This document shows positions 8,551 to 15,254 of a DNA stretch of 64,000 nt, in pieces. The position numbers and the translations under genes were made by a program. The stretch lies in the NCBI RefSeq assembly GCF_008692035.1, contig NZ_VTFG01000005.1:1-64000 (forward strand). The letters are read 5' to 3'. Source of the DNA: Pseudomonas marginalis. GTDB lineage: Bacteria > Pseudomonadota > Gammaproteobacteria > Pseudomonadales > Pseudomonadaceae. The notes beneath the pieces are model-generated. The model saw only the letters and a program-made list of their open reading frames with translations, ran no database searches and had not been told where the DNA came from. Within the stretch, counting starts at the first letter, position 1. Each line of letters begins with the position of its first letter.

Positions 8551-10161
8551 TCAGCGCTTCTTGTAGACGTCTTTGTAGCGCGTGGTCGCGGCGGTATGGC
8601 CCTGGAAGTCGGCCACGTCTTCGTACACCACCACGGTGTCGGTCATTTGCGAGACCGGCAAAATGGCCCCGACCTGCCGGTCGACCTGCTCCTGGATGTC
8701 GCGGTATTGGGCCAGTTGCTTGCCTGTGTCAGGCTCGACTTCCGCGCGCTCGATCAGCTGGTTCAGCTCGGGGCTGTAGAAGGATGTGCGCCAGCCCTGG
8801 AAGTTGGTGAGCTTGGCCTCATCGCGGTTATCCGGGTTGTACACCAGCGTACGCAGGCTGGAGTGCGGATGCCGTTCCGCCCCGCCACCGCCGCGGCCGA
8901 CGATGATGTCGAAGCTGCGCTCACGCATTGCGCCGTAGATCTGGTTGCCCGTGCCGGTGATGATGCTGGCGTCGATACCGGCCTGGGCCAGGGTCGACTG
9001 CAGGTTGGAGGCAATGTTGATAAACGGCGGTTCGGCGAGCACGCGAATGGTGGTCTTGAAACCGTTCGGGTAACCGGCCTCGGCCAGCCAGGCCTTGGCC
9101 TGCTCGACGTTGAGCGTGTAGCCGGGATCCGGCAGGCGCGCGGCCAGGCCCAGGGGCAGCGGCCGTTGATTGATCACGCCGTAATGGGGCATGACGGTCT
9201 GGTTGATGCCCTGGTAATCGATCAGCGCACGCACGGCCTTGCGCACGCGCGCATCGGCAAACATCGGTTGCTTCACACTCAGGGCGACGTAGTACAGGGT
9301 GCCGCGCTGCAAGGTCTGGGTGCGGACCTTGGCGCTTTTCTGCAGGGCTTCAATGTCCGGCGCAGACATGCCTTTGGCGATGTCCAGGTCGCCGCGCTCG
9401 ATCATCAGGCGCAACGACTGCGACTCGGTCATGTTGCGCATGACGATGCGCTTGAGCTTGGCCGGGCCGCCCCAGTACCCGTCGAAACGGGTCATCAGGA
9501 TCACGTCGTTGGCGCGCCAGTCATTGAGCACGAACGCACCGCTGCCGGCGGCATGAGTCACCAGCCAGGCGGCGCCCATGTCGTTGTTCTTCTGGTGTTC
9601 GAGGACTTTCTTGCGATCGAGGACAAACGCACTCGGCGAGGTCGCCAGGGTGTTGAGCACCAGCAGCGGGTCGGTGGGCCGGGGCAGCTCGATCAGGAAG
9701 GTCGAGGCATCCGTGGCACGCATGTAGCGCTCGACGTTCTCAGCCGTAAAGCCGTAGGCCTTCCAGGTGGAAGCCAGCGCCAGGTTGAGCTTGAGCACGC
9801 GCTGCAACGACCAGGCAACGTCTTCGGCACTCAGGTCATTGCCGGACTGGAATTTCACGCCGGTGCGCAGGTTGAAGGTCAGGGTCTTGCGGTCATCACT
9901 GACCTGCCAGCGCTCGGCGAGCGCCGGTACCAGGCGATCCGGCTGGGCGACGTCCTGCACCAGCAACATGTCATAGAGGTTGGCGTTGATCTCCGACACG
10001 TCCAGGCCGGTGGCCGCCGCCGGGTCGAGGGACAGCAGGTTGATCATGCTCATGCCGACGATCAATTGATCGGCCGGGGTTTTTGCGAAGCTTGCAGGTA
10101 CAGCGGTGACAGCCAGCGCGGCGACGAACACCCGCGCCCACAGCGAAGGGAAAATGCTCAT
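8551..10161 (-). CDS. Periplasmic solute-binding protein family 5 (paralogue 2)
   Basis: Second receptor of the same importer, 536 residues, with signal peptide (VFVAALAVTAVPASFA) directly followed by KTPADQLIVGMS, which is identical in paralogue 1. The SBP_bac_5 fold is indicated by VPALAERWQVSDDRKTLTF and VKFQSGNDLSAEDVAWSL. Differences from paralogue 1 cluster in loops; for example, this copy has a GRGGGGAERHPH insertion where the other has ARGAERYPHPY. It is located directly downstream of gci. The retained duplication suggests two ligands, such as mono- versus di-galacturonate or different aldarates, which cannot be resolved from sequence. Confidence 0.85.
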   Translation of the reverse strand: MSIFPSLWARVFVAALAVTAVPASFAKTPADQLIVGMSMINLLSLDPAAATGLDVSEINANLYDMLLVQDVAQPDRLVPALAERWQVSDDRKTLTFNLRTGVKFQSGNDLSAEDVAWSLQRVLKLNLALASTWKAYGFTAENVERYMRATDASTFLIELPRPTDPLLVLNTLATSPSAFVLDRKKVLEHQKNNDMGAAWLVTHAAGSGAFVLNDWRANDVILMTRFDGYWGGPAKLKRIVMRNMTESQSLRLMIERGDLDIAKGMSAPDIEALQKSAKVRTQTLQRGTLYYVALSVKQPMFADARVRKAVRALIDYQGINQTVMPHYGVINQRPLPLGLAARLPDPGYTLNVEQAKAWLAEAGYPNGFKTTIRVLAEPPFINIASNLQSTLAQAGIDASIITGTGNQIYGAMRERSFDIIVGRGGGGAERHPHSSLRTLVYNPDNRDEAKLTNFQGWRTSFYSPELNQLIERAEVEPDTGKQLAQYRDIQEQVDRQVGAILPVSQMTDTVVVYEDVADFQGHTAATTRYKDVYKKR

Positions 10162-10233
10162 AACAAGAGTGCCTTTTTTATATTTATAGGGCTCTTGATC
10201 AGCCCGACGGATGCCGGACTGACCCTGTACACG

Positions 10234-11388
10234 TCAGAAGCTTTTAAGCGTATTGGTCTCGATGAAGTTGAAATCGATGTCTTCACCCAGGCCCGGCAAG
10301 TCGGACAGGTGCACAAAACCGTCGTTGTCCATCGGGTCTACCAGACGCTTGAGGTAGGCCGGCACTTCGTCGTAATCCAGGTACGGGTGCAACAGGCCAC
10401 GCTCATACCAGGTGCAGTTCTTGATCGCGCCGACCACGGCCAGGTTGGCCGCACCGTTGCCATGAATCTCGCAATCCATGCCGAAGGATTCAGCCAGGTG
10501 CGCAACCTTCAGGCACGGCGCAATGCCGCCGACGCCCGCCACACCGGCGCGCAAGATATCGCACACATCGTGCTTGACCCAACTGGCGCGGCTCAGGTGT
10601 TTGCCGGACAGGGTTTCCGGGCCCAGCACCGGAATGTCCAACTGCCCCGCCAGCCAGGCATAGGACTCGGCGGACTCTTCCATCATCGGCTCTTCGAACC
10701 AGGCGAAGTCGAGCTTCTCCAGCTCACGCCCGATGTACAGCGCCTCGGTGCGGCTGTACCAGTGATAACCGTCGAGCATCAGGGCGATGTCCGGGCCAAC
10801 CGCTTCGCGTACCGCCGCACAAGCCTGCACGTCGATGCGCGGGCTCGGGGCGAAGGACACCGGCGGCATCCAGGTGTGCAGCTTGATGGCCTTGTAGCCG
10901 CGCTGCACCAGGGTCTCGGCAAAACGCCCGTAGTCTTCAGGGGTGGCCAGGCCACCGGGCAGTTCGTCGCCACACATGGTGGAGCCGTAGGCCGGCACCT
11001 TGTCGCGGAAACCGCCAATCAACTTGTGCACCGGCACACCCAGCTTGCGCCCGGCCCAATCCCACAGGGCCTGCTCCACCAGCGCCAGGGCGCGGTCGGT
11101 CAACTGGCTGGCGCTGCCGCGCTGCCAGTGCGCGAGGTCGTGCCAGATCTTTTCGCGATCGAAAGCGTTCTGCCCCACCAGCACTTTGCGCACGAAACCA
11201 TCCAGTACATACGGGCGAATCAGTTCAGGGGCGCCGAAGGCATAACCCTCGTGGCCGTCTTCGGTCTGGATGCGCAGCAAAGCCATCTGCGCCTGGGTGA
11301 CATCACCGGGGTGCGCATGGCCGGCACTGTCCACTGCGCGGCGGGTCGGGTAGGAAAATACCTGGACGTTGACTGCTGTGATTCTCAT
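10234..11388 (-). CDS. gci: D-galactarolactone cycloisomerase (enolase superfamily)
   Basis: Predicted to open D-galactaro-1,4-lactone, the lactone arising from uronate dehydrogenase, to 5-dehydro-4-deoxy-D-glucarate, the KdgD substrate. The 384-residue protein resembles Agrobacterium Gci closely over its whole length by recall, including AVDSAGHAHPGD and AYGSTMCGDELPGG. Enolase-superfamily metal ligands are seen at Asp206 (LMLDGYHW), Glu232 (FEEP) and Glu258 (GPETL). A KxK-like KAIKLH lies at 166-171 and a general acid/base-type His309 in EIHGNG. It is the first gene of the long minus-strand operon with the ABC transporter. A galactarate dehydratase of the same superfamily is a less likely alternative. 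Confidence 0.87.
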   Translation of the reverse strand: MRITAVNVQVFSYPTRRAVDSAGHAHPGDVTQAQMALLRIQTEDGHEGYAFGAPELIRPYVLDGFVRKVLVGQNAFDREKIWHDLAHWQRGSASQLTDRALALVEQALWDWAGRKLGVPVHKLIGGFRDKVPAYGSTMCGDELPGGLATPEDYGRFAETLVQRGYKAIKLHTWMPPVSFAPSPRIDVQACAAVREAVGPDIALMLDGYHWYSRTEALYIGRELEKLDFAWFEEPMMEESAESYAWLAGQLDIPVLGPETLSGKHLSRASWVKHDVCDILRAGVAGVGGIAPCLKVAHLAESFGMDCEIHGNGAANLAVVGAIKNCTWYERGLLHPYLDYDEVPAYLKRLVDPMDNDGFVHLSDLPGLGEDIDFNFIETNTLKSF

Positions 11389-11444
11389 GGACGTCGTAAG
11401 CCTTCTTATTGGATTTGTGACGGGAGTGTCGTCTGTTGCGACCG

Positions 11445-11473
11445 ATCATAGGTCATCGTACAACACTTGAAAA
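11445..11473 (-). promoter_or_regulatory. Putative sigma-70 promoter of gci-ABC operon with operator in spacer
   Basis: Read on the minus strand, TTTTCA (11473-11468) and TATGAT (11450-11445) form -35 and -10 boxes with a 17-bp spacer. The 13-bp operator GTCATCGTACAAC (11452-11464) lies wholly within that spacer. Binding there would block RNA polymerase, which fits a repressor released by a pathway intermediate. The -10 box is good and the -35 weak. Confidence 0.6.
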
Positions 11474-11642
11474 GACCCAATAACCCGCCCCTCTTCTGCA
11501 TGCATTTTCAGTAAATCCCGGCAAAACCCTTATTTTTAAAGACAACTAAGGAATAACTTGGATTACTGTAAAGCCCTATTCACTGGGCACATATATTTCA
11601 AGATGTTTCAAAACCACCGATAACCCATAGACGAGTCATCTT

Positions 11643-11655
11643 GTCGTACGATAAC
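11643..11655. promoter_or_regulatory. Putative GntR operator, kdgM-udh promoter
   Basis: GTCGTACGATAAC fits GTYRT-N3-AYRAC and lies 93 bp upstream of the kdgM start. A TATATC sequence at 11657-11662 just after it could be the -10 box. It would place the outer-membrane channel and uronate dehydrogenase under the same GntR control as gci and kdgD. Confidence 0.6.
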
Positions 11656-11747
11656 GTATATCGGCACCTTAGATGAGATCCATACGCAACAACCCACTGC
11701 CGTAGCAACCGTCAAACGACCCTAACAAAAACAAAAAAGAAGACCGT

Positions 11748-12473
11748 ATGAACACCACCCTACGCACGCTCGTTACTGCCCTGACCCTCGGCCTGCCGCT
11801 GTATGTCAGCGCTGACTCCGCCAGCATCAACTACCGCCACCAGTTCACCGAGGAGGACAGCGCCCACGCTGACCGAATCAAGCTCAACTACCGCCTTGAC
11901 AGTGGCCTGGGATTTGAAGCGGAAATGAAATACCGCACCGCCGGAGACCGTGAAGACGTCGCCTACGACAACATGGTCAACAACGGGCACGAGTTCACCG
12001 TGAGCTACAACTACAAACTCAGCGCGCAATCGACGTTGACCCCGGCGTTCCAGATGGACAGCTCGAAAGACTCGACCACCTACAAGTTCGGCCTCAAGTA
12101 CAACTACAAGATCAACGACGCCTTCTACGCCGCCACGCGCTATCGCCTGGACGCCAAGAAGCTGGACCGCGATCAGGTCAACGAGGACTTGCCCGACCAC
12201 ATCAAGGATGACCAGACCACCCATCGTTTCGAGGGCTGGCTCGGCTACACGCCGGCCAGTAAGTGGGCGTACGAATATCAGTTCATCTACTTCAAGACTG
12301 ACTACATCCGCTACGACAACAAGAAGAGCGATTACGAACAGAACCTGATCGTCAAATACAAGCTCAACAAGGAATGGGCACCGTTCATGGAGATTGGTGA
12401 TGTGAAGGTCAACGCCACGTCCGAAGACCGCCAGGCGCGGTGGCGCCTGGGCATCCAGTACAACTTCATGTAA
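11748..12473 (+). CDS. KdgM-family oligogalacturonate porin
   Basis: Outer-membrane channel predicted to admit oligogalacturonides or related acidic sugars. The 241-residue precursor has a signal peptide (LVTALTLGLPLYVSA). The mature part consists of alternating beta-strands with dense aromatic and charged residues (SINYRHQF, FTVSYNYKL, FGLKYNYKIN, YAATRYRLDAKK) and ends in the C-terminal strand RLGIQYNF-M. Length and pattern fit the KdgM/oligogalacturonate-specific porin family. Basic residues alternating in strands fit an anionic sugar path. It is first in a two-gene unit with udh, behind a GntR-type operator, and divergent from gci. Confidence 0.85.
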   Translation: MNTTLRTLVTALTLGLPLYVSADSASINYRHQFTEEDSAHADRIKLNYRLDSGLGFEAEMKYRTAGDREDVAYDNMVNNGHEFTVSYNYKLSAQSTLTPAFQMDSSKDSTTYKFGLKYNYKINDAFYAATRYRLDAKKLDRDQVNEDLPDHIKDDQTTHRFEGWLGYTPASKWAYEYQFIYFKTDYIRYDNKKSDYEQNLIVKYKLNKEWAPFMEIGDVKVNATSEDRQARWRLGIQYNFM

Positions 12474-12484
12474 AGCCCCCACAA

Positions 12485-12519
12485 CTTGCCTGGCGAGTGC
12501 GCATCGCTCGACAGGCAAG
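12485..12519 (+). other. Intercistronic hairpin between kdgM and udh
   Basis: CTTGCCTGGCGAG pairs with CTCGACAGGCAAG across a nine-base loop, giving 12 pairs in a 13-bp stem with one mismatch. No T tract follows, so it looks less like a terminator than an mRNA-processing or stability element. It could let the abundant porin message outlast the udh part. Confidence 0.5.
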
Positions 12520-12554
12520 CCACCTGCATCCAGCGTTCAATGGAAGACCTGACC

Positions 12555-13388
12555 ATGACCACACCACCTAAACCCTTCACGCGCATCTTGCTCACCGGCG
12601 CCGCCGGCGGCCTGGGGCAAATCCTGCGGAACACCTTGCAGGCCCATGCCGACATCGTCCGCGCCTCGGACATCAGCCCCATGGCCCCCAGCCGTGGTGA
12701 GCACGACGAAGTGATCACCTGCAACCTGGCCGACAAGGCCGCCGTGGCGGCACTGGTCAACGGCGTCGACGCCATCGTTCACCTGGGCGGGATTTCCGTG
12801 GAGCGGCCGTTCGAGGAGATTCTCGACGCCAATATTCGCGGCACATTCCACATTTACGAGGCGGCGCGACAGCAGGGGGTCAAGCGGATTGTGTTTGCCA
12901 GCTCCAACCACGTCACCGGTTTCTATCCCCAGGACGTTGAACTGGACGTGCACTCACCACGCCGTCCGGATGGCTACTACGCGCTCTCCAAGGCCTACGG
13001 CGAAGACCTGGCGGCGTTCTACTTTCACCGCTATGGGATTGAAACCGTGAGCTTGCGCATCGGCTCGTCGTTCCCCGAGCCGCGCAACCGGCGGATGCTG
13101 TCGACCTGGCTGAGTTACGCCGACCTGGACCATCTGGTGGCGCGCGCCCTGCTGGCCAAGGATGTGGGACACAATGTGGTGTATGGCGTCTCGGCCAATC
13201 GGGATCGCTGGTGGAGCACCCGGCACACCGAGCACCTGGGCTTTGCGCCCAAGGACAGTTCGGAAGCGTTTCGCGCCAAGGTCGAGCAGCAATCGCCAGC
13301 GCCGGCCGATGAACCGGGCAGCCGGCTTCAGGGCGGCGCGTTCACCGCGGCCGGGCCGTTCGACAACTCGGCGGCGGCAGCTTCATAG
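12555..13388 (+). CDS. udh: Uronate dehydrogenase (NAD-dependent)
   Basis: Oxidises D-galacturonate or D-glucuronate to the aldarolactone, the first committed step of the oxidative uronate pathway. The 277-residue SDR-fold protein has the NAD motif TGAAGGLG at 14-21, a catalytic Tyr142-x3-Lys146 (YALSK) and the SSNH segment near 116-119. It aligns by recall along its length with Pseudomonas syringae Udh. The ATG at 12555 was chosen because homologues start there; an ATG at 12540 would add five residues. After the family's usual ending (GGAFTAAGPFD) this protein continues with NSAAAAS, running 61 bp into the convergent gntR gene. Confidence 0.93.
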   Translation: MTTPPKPFTRILLTGAAGGLGQILRNTLQAHADIVRASDISPMAPSRGEHDEVITCNLADKAAVAALVNGVDAIVHLGGISVERPFEEILDANIRGTFHIYEAARQQGVKRIVFASSNHVTGFYPQDVELDVHSPRRPDGYYALSKAYGEDLAAFYFHRYGIETVSLRIGSSFPEPRNRRMLSTWLSYADLDHLVARALLAKDVGHNVVYGVSANRDRWWSTRHTEHLGFAPKDSSEAFRAKVEQQSPAPADEPGSRLQGGAFTAAGPFDNSAAAAS

Positions 13389-14110
13389 GCCCGGCGCATG
13401 CGCTCGCGGCTGTTGGACAGGTGCAGGCGCATCGCCGCCCGAGCCGCATCGGCGTCACGGCGCAGGATGGCTTTGTAGATGTCCTCATGCTCACGACTCA
13501 AGCGCTCCAGGAAGGGCTCCTTGTTGTCGTTGGCCAGGCGTTTGGAGTGCAGGCGTGTACGCGGCAGGATGTTGAGCCCCAGGTGCAACATGATGTCGGT
13601 GAAATAGCGATTGCCCGTGGCCAGCGCGATCTGCTGATGGAACTGAAAGTCTGCCGACACCGCGTAGTCGGCACTCACCGCCCGTGAGTTGAGCGCATCC
13701 AGCGAGTCGCGCATCACCTGCAATTGCTCGTCGGTCCGCCCCACGCACGCCAGGCCGGCAGCCTCCACCTCCAGGCTGATGCGCAATTCCAGCACGGCCA
13801 GCACATCCTGCAAGGTCACGATGCTGTCCGGGTCGATGCGAAACCCGCTGGGGCTCGGGATATCCTTCACAAAGGTGCCGACGCCGTGCCGGGTTTCCAC
13901 CAGGCCCGAGGCCTGCAGGCGCGAAATGGCCTCGCGCACCACCGTGCGGCTCACCCCATGTTCGGCCATCACTTCGGATTCGGTGGGCAGCTTGGTGGCA
14001 CGCGGCAGCTCACCGGAACAGATGCGCCGGGAAAGCTCGGTGACCAGTTCTTCGGCCAGGCTGCGGTGCCGGCGGCGAACGGTGGGCTGGACGTTCGGGT
14101 TGTCCATCAA
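13328..14110 (-). CDS. GntR/FadR-family regulator of the galacturonate locus
   Basis: Probable repressor that senses a uronate-pathway metabolite. The 260-residue protein has an N-terminal winged helix with the GntR signature (GELPRATKLPTESEVMAEHGVSRTVVREAISRLQASGLVETRHGVGTFV, residues about 33-82). An FCD ligand-binding domain follows (LEVLELRISLEVEAA, and the His pattern FQFHQQIALATGN and REHEDIYKAI that usually binds a metal). It is encoded convergently with udh, overlapping it by 61 bp at the 3' ends. A perfect 15-bp palindrome lies in its own promoter, suggesting autoregulation. It resembles uronate/aldarate regulators, but the exact ligand is unknown. Confidence 0.85.
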   Translation of the reverse strand: MMDNPNVQPTVRRRHRSLAEELVTELSRRICSGELPRATKLPTESEVMAEHGVSRTVVREAISRLQASGLVETRHGVGTFVKDIPSPSGFRIDPDSIVTLQDVLAVLELRISLEVEAAGLACVGRTDEQLQVMRDSLDALNSRAVSADYAVSADFQFHQQIALATGNRYFTDIMLHLGLNILPRTRLHSKRLANDNKEPFLERLSREHEDIYKAILRRDADAARAAMRLHLSNSRERMRRAYEAAAAELSNGPAAVNAPP

Positions 14111-14156
14111 GAACGGGTATCTCGGTTGGCGGAGGAACGCGCATCATAGCGCATTC

Positions 14157-14171
14157 AGTTGTACGACAACT
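14157..14171. promoter_or_regulatory. Putative GntR operator, gntR promoter
   Basis: AGTTGTACGACAACT is a perfect 15-bp inverted repeat around ACG and the best copy of the GTYRT-N3-AYRAC family. It lies 47 bp upstream of the gntR start and is followed on the minus strand by TATGAT (14148-14143) as a -10 candidate. Autoregulation is the simplest reading. The divergent GGDEF gene begins about 160 bp away on the other side. Confidence 0.65.
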
Positions 14172-14328
14172 CTCCCTGTGGCTCCCAGCGCGTCCCACAA
14201 CGCGAAAACCCCCTGCCAGACCGCCCTCGGCAACTGCCGAGCGGACTAAAAAATGTGCAGGATTGCTCGACGCCCCAGCTCATGATCGGGCTATGATCGG
14301 CCGATATGAACCGGACGCCCGATACCCC

Positions 14329-15192
14329 ATGCCCGTTGACCTGCAAGCGCTGTACCCGAAACTGATCCACCTGATGCTGGATACGGTATTTGTCGTCGAC
14401 GGCGACAGCCAGATTGTCTTCGTCAGCGATGGCTGCGAGGCCCTGCTCGGCTACCGTGCCGACGAACTGGTCGGCACCCTGATCACCCACTACATGCACC
14501 CGGAAGACCTGGCGCGCACCCGAGCCTCGATTGTGCGGGTCATGAATGGCCACTCCCATGTCGACTTTCGCAACCGCTACATACGCAAGGACGGCAGCGT
14601 GGTGCACATCCTGTGGGCGGCCTTCTGGTCCAAAGAGGTGGGCGCGCGCATCGGCGTCGCACGGGACGTGACGGCGCTCACCCAGGCCGAAGAAGAACTG
14701 CGCTTCCTTGCCCACCATGATCCGCTGACGGGCCTGACCAACCGCTCACTGTTCAATGATCGGCTGGACCAGGCCCTGCACAGTGCGCAGTCCCACAACC
14801 GCGGCCTGGCATTGCTGTTCCTGGACATCAATGACTTCAAGGGCATCAACGATGTGCATGGCCATGCCATGGGCGATCGCGTGCTGTGTGCGATTGCCCG
14901 ACGCCTGGAACGCTGCGTACTCGACAGCGACCTGGTGGCGCGGATGGGCGGTGATGAGTTCACGGTGCTGTTGACCGACATCCCGTCGCGGGAGGCTATT
15001 TCTGCCAGGGTGGTGCAGATACTCGCGGTCATGGCCGAGCCGCTGGGGCCCGAGTTTGGTGGGGTGAAGATGCCGTCCTGCAGCATCGGCGTGGCGGTTT
15101 ATCCCCAGGACGGGGAAGATGCCGATACCCTGCTCAGCCATGCGGACGGTGATATGTACCGGATAAAACGGCAGCGATTCGCGGCTGAATGA
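14329..15192 (+). CDS. PAS-GGDEF diguanylate cyclase
   Basis: Predicted to make cyclic di-GMP from two GTP. The protein is about 287 residues. A PAS domain spans roughly residues 10-125 (DTVFVVDGDSQIVFVSDGCEALLGY, then the PAC-like RNRYIRKDGSVVHILW). A GGDEF domain follows from HHDPLTGLTNRSLF to the C-terminus, with an intact MGGDEF and no membrane span, so it is cytosolic. No RxxD I-site was recognised just before GGDEF (the upstream residues read LDSDLVAR). The start is uncertain; ATG 14329 was preferred because the PAS domain begins soon after, and ATG 14293 is possible. It is divergent from gntR but has no evident metabolic link to the sugar genes. Confidence 0.85.
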   Translation: MPVDLQALYPKLIHLMLDTVFVVDGDSQIVFVSDGCEALLGYRADELVGTLITHYMHPEDLARTRASIVRVMNGHSHVDFRNRYIRKDGSVVHILWAAFWSKEVGARIGVARDVTALTQAEEELRFLAHHDPLTGLTNRSLFNDRLDQALHSAQSHNRGLALLFLDINDFKGINDVHGHAMGDRVLCAIARRLERCVLDSDLVARMGGDEFTVLLTDIPSREAISARVVQILAVMAEPLGPEFGGVKMPSCSIGVAVYPQDGEDADTLLSHADGDMYRIKRQRFAAE

Positions 15193-15254
15193 CCAGAAGG
15201 CGTTTTGCATCAGGCAGGTCGGTCCACCCGCCCGATGCAGAAGCCCTCAGAGGC

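Larger units (their letters stand above)
11389..11747. other. Divergent control region between gci and kdgM
   Basis: These 359 bases contain no gene. They hold two copies of the GntR-type palindrome, one facing each divergent transcription unit (11452-11464 and 11643-11655). A recognisable minus-strand promoter for gci is present. The middle (about 11510-11640) is AT-rich relative to the flanking genes. No other conserved element was recognised. Confidence 0.7.

Noticed and set aside
8596..11451. Very long plus-strand open frame antisense to the binding protein and gci genes
   Set aside because: It is the complementary frame of two well-recognised genes in GC-rich DNA. Its translation shows no domain, has His/Gln/Arg/Gly-rich composition typical of shadows, and has no ribosome binding site.
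11389..11747. Possible small RNA or riboswitch in the gci/kdgM divergent region
   Set aside because: No conserved fold, terminator or recognisable aptamer was seen. The visible signals are operators and promoter boxes.
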